A DNA stretch of 64,000 nucleotides from Chlorops oryzae (Eukaryota > Arthropoda > Insecta > Diptera > Chloropidae), in contig CM035809.1 of the NCBI GenBank assembly GCA_020466095.1, positions 8,094,723 to 8,158,722 on the forward strand, read 5' to 3'. The first letter of the stretch is position 1. Each line of letters begins with the position of its first letter. A program made the position numbers and the translations under genes. The notes beneath the pieces are model-generated. The model worked only from the letters and a program-made list of their open reading frames with translations, was not told the origin of the DNA and made no database searches. This document shows, piece by piece, positions 35,341 to 47,565 of the stretch.

Positions 35341-38254
35341 TCTTTGGGGCTTCATATGTATGTGTGAAATTTTGTACTCTTTGACCTTCGTGTTACAATG
35401 TAACAAGTTCATAGAACAAACCTATGCAATGTTACCCATTTCGATTGTGATGATCCCACCCGTGAAACTCACATTTTGGTTTCAGTTCAAAAAAGTATGT
35501 GACTATCAAGAACGTTTTATTTTATTTAAGTTTGATAATGGTGGGGTATTGAAAGGACATGATTTCTGCTTAAAATGCCCATACCCAGTGTCCAATTTAT
35601 TTATAAAATTGATTCAGTCAAGCCCATCGAACTGTTCGCATCAAAGACTTTGTTAATTAAAAGAGCAAAATCGAATCGAATAAAAACAAAAAAACTAATT
35701 GCTTGATGACGGAAGAGTTTTCACAGGAAATTAGACGATGACATTTATTTGAAAATTTCAGTTGGAAATTAAAATCGAAAATTTCTTTGAGTAAAAAAAC
35801 ATCATCAGTCATGATTTTTTATCTGGCGCGTATTCTATGAACAACTATTAAAAGGCCCCTTTATAGAAGCTGTATCAATTGTATTGGACTTTCGAATAAC
35901 ACCATTTTATGATGGCCATTAAAAAGCCCTGAGAAGGAAAGAGCTTTTTTTTGCCTTTAATGTGGGATTTTGGAGGACACAAGAGTTGCAATTATATGGC
36001 ACAAAAAACAGAAATTTTATATCGATTAAATAAATACCAGATATTAAGCCCGATAGATAAAAGGTCGAACTGTATATTTTCCCAATCGAGATGAAAGGAA
36101 TATTTCCCCAAATAATTTTCAAGGCAAACTTTTTATTTGGTTTTCTAAACTGTGGCACAAATTTCACTGTCTGGGAATCCTATTGACTTCGTTGTTTCAC
36201 CCTCCCTCAGTTGACTCAGCATTGAGACCCGGTTGAGAAACCGAGAGATAGTTAGAGAGATACACATATAACTAGAAAACACCGCATTTAACCACAACTA
36301 AATGAAATTTAACGATGACTTTTTGGCTCTTGTGGCAAAGCAAGCACCAAATTCAAAATGAATATTCCGCATGTCAAGCGCACGAAGCACTTAACTTGAA
36401 AATCCCGTCTCCGATGTGAGAACATTGTAATAAAATTCGTAATTTAATTTGAGCCAAAGTGGTTTTTAAATAGTTTATCTTTATGCGAATAATTGCATGG
36501 GAAGCCATAATTACATTTCAACGTTCGTTTCCAGTGTTTATTGTTTTCGAGCATAAATTATACGAATTAATGAAAAAGCGCATGAAATTCGTAAGAGGAT
36601 TCGAATAAAGTATGGAAAAGAGCAAGGCACCTTGACCGCAGCAGCCCCGAAGCGATGAATTTCATTGGAGAAATCAAGGATGAAGAAGGAAAAATTATGC
36701 TGCTTTTTGTAATTGTCGGGGATGCCTCATAAAAACGAAGTAAACATTATTTTTTATTATGTATTTAAAGTTTTATTCAGATTAGTGTTGCCAGAAATGC
36801 CCCAAAAATGTCACCAAATCGCTTGAAATCCCGAAAATCCAAATTTCTCTAATTAAAAACCCCCAAAATATGGCAGCACTGATTCACGCTGTTAAGAATT
36901 TACGATATTTTAACGATGATGTGCTGAATGACTCTTCGATTGTGCTGCTGCTTTTCTTTTCTTTTTTTTTATTTTTTATTTTTTTTTTTTGTGGTATCTG
37001 CACTCTTTTGAGTAACGGAAAAACAATTTCATTTTCGATTCAAGTTGATTGGCATCGTTCCAAATGAGTTCAAATTGACCGAAACGTCCAGTGAGCGTCT
37101 TTAAATCGCTTTTGATACGTTTGCTTTTAATGACAAATGCTTTCGGACTGCATACTCTGTAGGCGGTCTTGTCTAGACAAAATTTATGATCGAGTATTTA
37201 CGTGCGGAAAAGCGTATAAATTTTGAATGATTTATTAAATTTTCCATTTTGCATTGCAACTTTAAACGCGGACAGCATGGCGTATGTGCAACGTGAACTT
37301 ACGAGAAAAAATGAAGAACGAGCATTGCTCATACGCTATCAAAGCGAAATTCTCAAGCGATGAAAGGTAAAATTTATTTTAATAGCATTATCAAAGACAG
37401 AATCAACATCAATTATATCTTGATCTGATTTATATTGCAAAACATTTGGTTTTCCATAACGCAAAGAGACATGATTTCATAATTTTTTTATTTATTTTTT
37501 TTTTGTGCCTTCAAAAGGGCACATTTACTTCCCGAGCAGAACACAAGAATGCTTTGCAACCAAAATCAGTTGCTGAATAGTCGTAAAAGGAGTTTCATGA
37601 AACCAATCCAGTTGCCGAGATGTCAAAACAAAGGTTTTCTGTAACTTCTTTTTTAAGGAGTCACACATAAACTATATTTATTGGTTACAAATTATATGAA
37701 TTGAAACTGCGAATCACTGTCGAGTTTCGAATAAGTTCAATGCAACCGAATCAGATTTTTGTTATTGAGCGCGTTCAAGAAACTGGTCTGTGGCAAGTAA
37801 GAGTAGGCCCAAAAGGGTTTCATTCAATTCTTATAGCGACAAAAAAAAACTTGTCATTGTAGCCATGCGTGAGTCTGTTTTATAGCTATCAAGTTATTTC
37901 ATACTGATTTTAGTACATTTGTGTGACCAATAGTATGTTGTTAGTTTATTTTACGAATCATAGCAGCAAACACATGTCTATAAAATTTTTTTAAACATAG
38001 ATTTGATTCAAATAAGCGAAAAAAGTATGGCTTGAACGAGATCATAGAAAAGGGTCCAGAAAAACAAATTTTTGCGGGTTCTTTTACAACAATAGTGCAG
38101 TTTAAATTAGCTGCTTGGTACCCATGTAGCTACTCAGTGCTTAAAAATCAGTGTTGTCCACATAATATTATGTAAAAAGTTTAAAATGATGCATATTCAA
38201 ACTTATTTCGTGTACACCAAAGCATTTACCTGAATTTTGGCGACATTGTTTGCA
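35341..38254. other. Gene-free stretch
   Basis: I see no exon. The 118-codon frame at 35300-35656 begins inside the repeat array and has no domain. A T-rich run lies at 36950-36990. A short hairpin GTGCC...GGGCAC lies near 37506. Confidence 0.4.
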
Positions 38255-38256
38255 TA

Positions 38257-38763
38257 TCGCACCCCGGCAACTAAGGAGTCACATCTCAAAATTTGTAATT
38301 TTTCAGAAAATACTAACAAATGTATTTGAGCTAATGAAACATATTTGTAAAATAAAACGCTTTTTTGCGAAGAAGAGAATTGATTTTAACACTTTTTAGA
38401 AAAATAATTGTCTTTGAGTTATGTTCCTATTGATAAATTTTTTTTACCAAATTATTTCTGTATTATTTTTGGTGATGACTCTTTGATGATTTAAAGTTGA
38501 ACAAAAAGAACCGAATTTTATCATTAAAAGCGCACAGCATAAAATTTAACTCAAATCAAATAATCAAAAAAGCACTAACTCAAAATGAGTCCCTTTGTCA
38601 ATGCCAACAAGTGATCGAATCATTGCAGCAAAAAAGACATAATGGTGTTTTATTGCTATTTACAATACCAATAATGGAGTATAACTTATTGTATAGGTAG
38701 ACATGTGACTTATGAAAAAGATTCAAAATTTTGAGTTGTACAACTTTAGTTGACGGGGTGCGA
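38257..38763. mobile_element. 507-bp TA-flanked TIR element
   Basis: The ends are TCGCACCCCGGCAACTAA and, inverted, TCGCACCCCGTCAACTAA. They are bordered by TA, and a further CTCAAAATTTTG block pairs about 45 bases in. The interior is AT-rich without coding capacity. The structure fits a Tc1/mariner-type MITE. Confidence 0.8.
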
Positions 38764-38765
38764 TA

Positions 38766-40200
38766 TGTTCCAGCACAAAACAAACAAACAAAAAATATAC
38801 TTCACACCATTCATTTTTTGGCTAGCACAATTGCTAGTTATCACAGACTGGCATAATGGCATGTCACAAATGTCGGAGGCGACCTACTGGCACGAGAAAC
38901 ATTACCCTCTTTCTGTCGCAGTCGGGCAAAAAAATATTCGGGTTTTGAGAAAAGGAATAACTTATACTTTCAAATAATTATTTTGCATTTAAAAATAAGA
39001 AATGTATGGATAATCCTTTGAAAATTTCAACCCTAGGGTTCTCACATGATATAACGAACATATCACTTTTATAATAAAAGTTTTCGCAAAAGCGGCGGAA
39101 ATCTAAAAATTGCGAATATTAATATAAGGAATAATGTTTAACTAATTTGGGCGATTAAATATTCAAAATTTTTTTTTTTTTTTGCGATTGCACAAATCCT
39201 TGATGTGATAAGAGTTTTTATTGAGGTCTTTAATCTCGCAATAGCTAAATTCCCCCAAAAAGGGAAGATTGCCTCATATGGGCAGCACTTATTTTTGTGG
39301 AACCGTTGAGAATAGTAAGTAACCGATTTAGTCGTAGTTCTACTTTAATCGCACTAGTGTAGTCACTGAACAGTAGCTATTAGGTTGCGAATCATTCCTA
39401 TGCAACCTTAACGGTTTCTATAGTGTTTGAAAATAGCCGTTGACAACTGATTTGGTCACAATGGGGTTTCAAATACGTATTCAAGAACTTTAAAGTAATC
39501 TGCCATTTTTTTATATAATTGATTATTTTATGAGAGGTTATAATTTGTAAAACTACAAAGTACTTCAACATGATTCAAAATTAGGTTTAAGCAAAAAAGC
39601 GTATTTAAAACGCATCATATATGGTATGCATTTATCATAAATTACAAAAAATTACATTTCTAAGGCCAAAATAAAGATTTGAAAATATTATAATTTTAAC
39701 ATAAATTATAAAATAAGCATATTTCTTGAGGGGCGTCATTTTTGAAGGGGTAGCATGCATTATTTCACCATAAAACTGGAAGCGTTTGTAAAATTTCGTT
39801 TTGGAAATAAGCTGAACTGATGCTCAAAGTCTATTTATTATTTATTCAATTCAATATGAAAGATTTTTTCTTGTCAGTTGTAAAATTTGGTGGCAACAAA
39901 TTTATAGCAAGAAATATTTTTAAAAATCAGTGGCAACATTTCAAATAGTACGTTATTGAGCGCTTATATTGTGTGATTTCTGCTTGTTTCTGAGATGTTT
40001 TCTGTGACTAGTTTGTAACTGAATAGTTTCTGTTGAGTTTCGTGTGACTAACACAATAACAAGAAAATTGTCAGACAATTTTGCGCTGTTTCGGTCACTT
40101 TTAAGTTAAAATTTAAGTCCGCATGACCTATTTTTAGCAACGAGCTCAGTCACACAAGAGTCAAGGTGACATTTTTGTGACTAATTTTTCTTGTCGGGTT
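38766..40200. other. No recognisable gene
   Basis: AT-rich, with a poly-T run at 39169-39184. No paired repeats were noticed. Confidence 0.4.
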
Positions 40201-40203
40201 AGA

Positions 40204-40690
40204 ATGCATTGAAAGGAATAGTGACCCAGCAGTAATCTTCTTCTTTTTCTAGCGTGTTCTTTCCCGGCTTATACCGTGGTCCACATGGTGACCCAGCAGT
40301 AATGAAGAGACCAATTTACCAATAATAAGTACACCGAGGTTACTCGAAGTATGACTAGACAAAATGTTCAGTACCTATGTATAAGAATTGACTAGACCTT
40401 GAGTAGCAACAAGTGATTTAGAAGAAGTGTAGCAAAAAAATTAGACTAATTTGTACATATGGGACAATTGACCATAGTAGGTCTTCTCGTGGAGTAAATA
40501 AATTTGGGAGTGGTTATTTTTTAATAACAGCGCAATGTCAAAAAAAAAAACAGTTAACATTGGATGGCAAAATAAGAGCGAATAGTCCTGGTAATTATGT
40601 GACAAGTCGGGGAGTGGTTGGAGAGTAGCTGAAAATACTGCAGACTATATTCACATCGTTTGATGACTTGTTAATTGATACTTTTTTTTA
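40204..40690 (+). repeat. Dispersed repeat, first copy, carrying a retroposon stub
   Basis: From about 40304 the sequence follows that at 42188-42530, including ACATATGGGACAATTGACCA and AGTCCTGGTAATTATGTGAC. No clear terminal motif is left on this copy. The 51-bp stub interrupts its left part. Confidence 0.75.
40237..40287 (-). mobile_element. 51-bp 5'-truncated retroposon stub with 16-bp target duplication
   Basis: The insert is bounded by GTGACCCAGCAGTAAT at 40221-40236 and 40288-40303. On the minus strand it reads CATGTGGACCACGGTATAAG and ends in AAAAAGAAGAAG. The homologous repeat at 42176-42193 shows the uninterrupted site, supporting a real insertion. The parent LINE or SINE is not identified. 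Confidence 0.75.
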
Positions 40691-42151
40691 TGCATGCACT
40701 TTGTTTTGGTGATTCTTCGATATTTTCAAACTAATGAGCAACGAAGTACCGAAGTAACCAGAAGCTTGGTGGGGCTACGGTAATATTATTGATAATTGGG
40801 AATGCATCTCTTTGTAATAAAATGAAAAATTATTTTGAACTCTTATTTTGAATTAATTGAAGATTATGGAAACCTATTTCGGAGGAATCAATTCCAATAA
40901 ATTTATCGCATTGTTTCATCAATTTCAAAGCATATATACATACTTATATATAATATAGTTTTTTTAACTTTCTATTTTAGACCATCAATATCAAAAGAAT
41001 CAACTTGTGATCTCTTCCGCTGCTTTGGGACTTCCTTTCATACCAAAACGTGTTGTCTCTTTTCTTGATAAATTTCTGTCTTTTGATTTTTCTGTGGTAT
41101 ACTCTTAACGTAGGTAGGCCTTGTGGATGGCAATTCTTCTGACTAGAAAATTAATTTTTGTTCCGTAGACGGAAAATACTTTTCTTACTTCCAAATGCCA
41201 TTTATCTCCCTTACTAAACTTCTGATTTTTCTCCAAATATCTCACTTGAAAGCTGCCTCCTGTGGTCCTGACGTGACATGGTATCGATTGAGCTGCATTT
41301 CATAGAATTTCGACAAATGTTGACACAAAATAAGGTCACTTTTTTACGTTTGGAATCAAAAAAATTAGTATATATTAACATATAATATATACATAAGAAG
41401 AAATCCAAAGCGCAAACCGTTTTCAGGATTTCCACATGTAGATCAAAACTATTTGCGATAAAATAAATAACTTAAATTGTTTGATCTTTTTTTTTTTCTC
41501 TTTTCAATGGCGCTCCTTTCCTCTCCTTTGTAATTAGGAATTTTTCACATTTAATACAATAAGAAAATTGTTCATTCAGCTCTCTTAAACTTTCATTAAT
41601 TGTTCTTAAGTCTTGTCCTTGTAATAAAATCCTTGAACTTAAGTTTCAATTTGAACCCATACTAACATAAATAAAGCTAAATTCTGAGTTTGGTTGTAAT
41701 TTTTCCAAAACTCCGACGATTAATAAACTTAAAGGCTTGTTGTTGAAAAGTTTTTAAAATCTATAAATAACATGCCAATTACCTTTGCATACCTAAAAAT
41801 GTATAGAAAAATTCAATGGTTCAATCAACAGAAATTTTAACAGCTCAGAATTCCATCAAAATACGAGTTCGGGAAACCTTTCCAATGCAAAGCTAATTGG
41901 CCTTTCAATCAAAATCAAAATTTCAGTCTCAAAAACATTAATTCAAAAAGGAAAACAAGCTTAATGAAGTCTGAATCTAAACAGATTTCCGATCGATTGA
42001 AAATTCATATTTTGCATCTGAAATAATTTGGAATTTTTTATCATCTTCATCAAAGATTTGCGAAATCTAACCAAGTAAGAAGTATAAAGAGTGGAGCCAT
42101 TATTTTTGGATAGTCGTGTCTTTAAATAGACAAGCAAGTAAGGCAAGAAAA
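40691..42151. other. No recognisable gene
   Basis: AT-rich. A T-rich run lies at 41488-41505. Nothing else was identified. Confidence 0.4.
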
Positions 42152-42939
42152 ATTCAACACCTCAAAGTATGCATACCCTGCAGTACTGAAGTGGTCAATT
42201 TACCGAAAAGGAGTACTCTGAGGTCACTCGGAATATGACGAGTCAAAATTTAGAATATTTTATGTATGAGAGTTGACTAGATCTTGAGTAGCAACAAGTG
42301 GTCTAGAAAAATTTTTATTAAAAAAAATTAGACCAATTTGTACATATGGGACAATTGACCATAGTAGGTCTACTCGTGAAGTAAATAAATGTGGGAGTGG
42401 TTATTTTTTAATGACAGCACATTGTCAAAAAAAAAACAGTAAACATCGGATGACAAATTAAAAAGGAGTAGTCCTGGTAATTATGTGACTAGTCGGAGAG
42501 TAGTTGTAATGACTGCAAGATAGTTAAAAAATTATCCCAGCTCGTATAAATGAGACAATTGACCTTTAATTGGCTTAAACAGGTCTACTTTTGGATAAGT
42601 TCAATCTGGGAGAGTAGTCCCTGTACATATGGGACAATCGACCTCCAAATGTCCATAGGACTTCCCGTTGAGCAGTTAAATGCGGAAGTGCCTTAAGTCG
42701 GCTAAATGCTAAAACAGTTTGAGACATTGCTTGACAAATTAAGAGGAAGTAGTCTTGGTATTGTTGTTACTAGTCGGGGAGTAGTTGGAGAGTAGTTGCA
42801 ATCACTACAGGGTATTGATAGATATAATGATTATTTTTTATATTTTATTGGGTCTGTATGGATTTTCTTCTAGTCGCAAGCAATATAAGTACTCAAAGGC
42901 TTAAAAATGAAATGCATACTTTTAGGTCCCCAATTCAAC
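42152..42939. mobile_element. ~790-bp element, CCTAAAAGTATGC-end group
   Basis: The left end is ATTCAACACCTCAAAGTATG. The right end on the minus strand is GGGGACCTAAAAGTATGCAT. The interior carries repeated ACATATGGGACAAT blocks (about 42340 and 42635) and the segment shared with 40304-40640. No open frame of note. Confidence 0.65.
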
Positions 42940-44449
42940 TTTCTTATGTTTTAGTACTCAATAAGCATGAGCTTAGAATCGACTAAGGCTGGCCTTAATG
43001 CAGCCACAAGTTCATACATTGGTTGATAATACAAAGAATTGACCGATAAATATTTGGCCGTATACCGGAGACAGAATACTGGATATCCATCTCTGGCCCT
43101 TAGTGCAATTTTTCCGTAATTCATACAATTCAAAGGCTGTAATAATGAGAAATTCTTTCTCGCATTCGCTTACAATTTTAATATCAATACAAAATTTAAA
43201 CATCTCCACTGATCTAAGCAATTTTTTATACAAGAAATATTAGTACATATGTATATGGATTACATTGGTATGCGCTGCAGAACATTTCACTTGTGAGAGC
43301 AAAAATAACCGCCTCAAAATATCCCACTAAATATTCTTAGAAGCTTTAAAAATAAAACTCCGTCCTTATTTAACTGTATTCGTTGCTTGCGTTTCACTTT
43401 GAAGCACAAATTCAATAAAATCCGCTTCTAATTGATTTGTAAACATCGGAATTACATGGCACGACGGCCAAATAAGCTAGTTACATTCATCGATGCCAAG
43501 GGATAAGCGAAGCGAACGCTTTATTGCCATATCGAATCGAAGAAGAACTACTTACTAACCCCATTGAACTGCAATGTTTCGAAAATTAAACGAACGTTCA
43601 TATTTCTGAATAGAAGAAAATTCCCAAAGGAATTTCATGTTTGTGCATAAAAGCTACGCCGAAATTCGCTCGACTTTGGAGCGAAATCCTTCCTCCATAT
43701 GGCGTTTTTTTTTTTTCTAGCATATTTAATACGAATTACGGCCGAGAGAATGGAAATTGGAATGGGATGGCAGTTGGCCAGACGGAGCTTACGAACCGTA
43801 ATATTAACATTTACGGCTTTCAGTGTGTGTATGTGTTGTTGCATGTTCGTTGAATCGAATCAAGTGAATCGTAAGGAATTTTATGAACAAAAACAAACAC
43901 CGAAATCCCATAATTCCAAGAAAATTCTTAGAGCGTAAAACACTTATGATTGCGAAGGGATGAACATGTCTTGGAATGAGGAGTTCAATTGAAATCTACA
44001 GATAAATATCTTTGATTGATGTTGTTTCATGTTCTTAAGCTTACACTCAATAAAACGAGAATACGGGTCGGGTTTATGTGTCCCGATCGAATTTGAGTAA
44101 AAATTACATTAAAAGTTTTTGTGCGAAAAGATTCTATTGATGAATTTCATCTTCCCGGAAAGTCCTCATTGAAGTGCCTCAAATATTTTGATCACTAGAC
44201 GATGACTTTAGAGTTGGACAGATTTCCATACCACATCAAAAGAACAATCTCAGGAGAAGAAGTTGGGATTCAACTGAGATAACCTTAATGTGTAAACTTC
44301 AGCCATGTGAAGGGGAAACTTCCTCAAATAAAAATATCAAATAATCATCAGTATTATATTCATAGATTTCTGGCGAAGGTCAGTCTTATCACCAAGGAAT
44401 AAACACCATTAGCCTATGATCAGTTCTCAGATAAATCAAATATTACACA
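42940..44449. other. No recognisable gene
   Basis: Several overlapping frames on both strands (42951-43233, 43635-43938) have no domain, and opposite-strand overlap argues against coding. A T-run lies at 43706-43718. Confidence 0.4.
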
Positions 44450-44451
44450 AG

Positions 44452-44575
44452 TAAGAAAGCTAAAGTCGGTCAAGTCCCGCTTACGCTGGGTATAAAACAA
44501 AAAAAAATTATACAAATTGGTCAAGCCGTTTCGGAGAAGCTTGATAACAAACACTGTGATGCCAGATTTTAATAT
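44452..44575 (+). mobile_element. DINE-like Helitron fragment
   Basis: ACAAGTAAGAAAGCTAAAGT resembles the 5' end of the widespread fly DINE-1/INE-1 type elements and is followed by CTGGGTATAAAAC. The rest is short and decayed. The assignment rests on remembered family features only. Confidence 0.35.
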
Positions 44576-44579
44576 ATTT

Positions 44580-45249
44580 CCAGCAAACATTTTCGGAGTG
44601 CTCAGAATTATGAGTCCGAAGTGCGTCTCATTTCCATTTGGCAAACGCGGTGTCGATGACTAGAAAGCGAGAGGTCCGAGGTGCAAATCCCATACAAGGT
44701 CGGGAAATAAACATTGAAAAATAATAATTGAAATTATAAATTTTCCTTAAACCAGTGTTATCCAACTCAACTGCCCAAACCGAGCAGAGCGATCGTTGCG
44801 ATTTCGCCGAAAATTGAAACGAAAAACTATCGCTATATTAACTTGATTGGACTTGTCATTCATAGTGAAAAGTTAAAAAAAAAAATGTCCTTTTCTTTCG
44901 CCTCACAAAAATTTTCCCCTCGTCCGGCTTGGTCGCGAGCACCAGAGCTGCTGATATGTGCAATTAACCCGTACGGGTTAGTTGGGCAATGTTACCTTAA
45001 CGCATGCGATTATAAATATCACTCAAAATGTTTGAGTCTTTTTGAACTCAAAAATGTGAGTTCGGAATGAGTCATATTCATATCTCTCATATGGGCTCCT
45101 TTGGTATGTGATTTCGGACTCATATAAAACGACCTTTGCAAGTAGGGAAGCACGTTCATTTTGAACTCCTAAATGACCTCATGATGAGAGGTTACACTTG
45201 GAATAAGGACTCATGAATGACTCATTTATAACTCTCAACGTTTGCTGGG
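44580..45249 (+). mobile_element. CCCAGC-family composite repeat
   Basis: The left end is CCAGCAAACATTTTCGGAGT and the right end is CTCAACGTTTGCTGGG. A tRNA-like core at 44645-44698 lacks the D-arm part found in other copies. The right arm (45010-45249) carries the ACTCATATAAAACGACCTTT block shared with 24690 and, inverted, with 7180. A degenerate family segment continues to about 45440. Confidence 0.8.
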
Positions 45250-45503
45250 TTTCCAGCCAACATTTTCATCATATACTTATATAAGTCCACAATGAATCCA
45301 AAAAAAGTGTGTTCCATATGAGCCCGAAATAATTGGGAACAAAAGTCAGATATGAAAACATAAAGAGTCAGATATGAGTCTTATTTGAGGGGAAATATAA
45401 GTCGGATTTGAATTCGGAAGGAGTAATAAAACCTTTAAACCTAATAACCTATAAAGCTTTTATTTAAGGCGAAAAAGTGTCAAATAAATGACATATCGTC
45501 GGC

Positions 45504-45873
45504 TTAAAGTGTAAACCTGCTAAGTCCATTTTTAACCGATTTCGACGTTTCGATATCATTCGAAAGAAAAAAGCACACTGCATCGTCAGGCAAAAAAATC
45601 TTTTTTAATTTCAAATTTTAAATACGGAGAAATTGGTGATGAGTAAAACTGCTAAGTCCAACTGTGGTCAAAGTTCACAGCTAACATCAACAGGTGACTC
45701 CAAGTAGACTTTGTATGATGCACAGAATCGAATTTAGAAGAGACTTCATATAGCAACAAAAAAAACCATCCATATTTTGGGTATCCTTCCCTACTTTGAA
45801 ATCTTGAAAAAAAAGTATTTTTTGTTTACCCTGTAAAGTTTTGAAATTGTTAGTTAGCAGGTTTACACTTTAA
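45504..45873. mobile_element. 370-bp TTAA-flanked TIR element
   Basis: The ends are AGTGTAAACCTGCTAAG and, inverted, AGTGTAAACCTGCTAAC, each directly next to TTAA. The pattern fits a piggyBac-type MITE. Its end sequence is unrelated to that of the element at 15107. Confidence 0.8.
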
Positions 45874-47565
45874 ACTCACTCTGATAGAGCTCTTACAAAA
45901 CTTGGAGAAGAGGGCTCTGAGTCAGAATTAGGAGTCATCTATTATTCCTTTGTAACTTGAAATTGAAAAATTATATTTAGCGTACCAAAATCCATTCAAT
46001 TTTTGACCTTCACATAGGAGGATGGACTAACGTGTTGTCCATTGTACATTTTTTTGCATCTTAATCTTTTCATCAAAGCTGTACTTTGAGCAAAAAATTC
46101 ATTCAACTATTCGAGGAACCTCTATTACATCAGAACGATCGTAGGTTTGAGTAATGATATGCTCTACATGAAAACAATATGTTGAGAAATAATCCACTCC
46201 TCATCCCGAAGAGCTAAAGAGATTCTGAACTAATGTAAAACAACACAAAGTCAGTCATTAGATATTTTATTACCAGCACCCAACATCCAGTTACACAACA
46301 GTTTACCAGAAAAACCTTTTATTTATCCTTTCAGTTTACCTTCACACAGGTTATGACCTTTCCTAAAGGAGGCGTGACTCCGAAAATGTAACATTGTGGT
46401 CGTGTACTTCGTTTTTTCTTCGCATTCGCTACGAAAGTAGGCGGCCTATGGGAACGCTCATTTATTATTTGGATTTTATTCTCTTACCTACACATGTGCC
46501 CTGAAACTCGAATCATTTCATTACCGCAAAGCACTTATCCTAAGCTTGGCATTAAAGGTTGATGTGAAAAAAACATAACATCGTTCATAATAAGGAGCAT
46601 CGTGTTTTTAATATCTACTAAGAATAGGAAATCGGCTTTTCCATGCTTTCCTTTGTCAGGTTTAAGCTTTTGATATTTTTATCAAAAAAGATTTCGAACG
46701 CTTTTAAGAAATCAACGCTTTTGTTTTCTTCTTAATTTTTTATATTTTTATTTTTGTTCTTTCATTCTCTTTTTTCCTTTGTAAGTTTATTTATGAAGCG
46801 AAAGAAGAAAAATAGCAAAACAAGAGTATCAAATATCTATCATCCCAATTTTGATGAGTTAAACAACCTCACCATTGACGCTGGTCGAAATAATTCTTTG
46901 TATTAAAATGTTATTGTACGCCCGTTTACTTTTAATAGCGGATAATAATTTTTAAAAACCCAATAAGTGTGGGTGGTCATGCCCATAGTTTCACTCAACA
47001 CAAATTCAGACAGACGATGCAAAATACATGGACTTAAGACGTCTCAGCAAAAAAATAAAATAAAAAATAAATAAAAAAAATTATAAAAAACCAATGTTTT
47101 CACCATCAATGAAAAACAGTATGAAAAATTTGAGTTTCTCTTTACATTATCATAAAGAATCAGACATCATAAAAATTATAAGGAATATAAGTACACGAGG
47201 GTCGTCTAATTAGTTCGCTAGAAATATCTCCTGGGCTTCACAAAAATGTATTCTTTTGGTTCATTTAGTGTGGTTAGCGTTTTGAAGGCCCTTAAAGCAT
47301 GCCTTGGAGTCGAAGTATCGTCCAAGCCCAACCCATATTTTTCATATTTGAAGAGCAGTTCAATGTTCTAAGTTCTCAATAACACTTGTCGATCTTTTAT
47401 GGACCATTTCATATGGAGGCGAAAATTGATGATAATAATAAACAAAAGGCATACATATTCTTTTCCATGAATTTTGGGTTACCAAAAAAAAACACAAATG
47501 TTTTCTTTCTTAGGGGCTCTCTCCAGTTCATTCAGAAAGGAAACAGAAATGAAAAACTTCATATT
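45874..47565. other. No recognisable gene
   Basis: Poly-A/T-rich stretches lie at 46720-46790 and 47046-47085. No exon or repeat pair was found. Confidence 0.4.
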
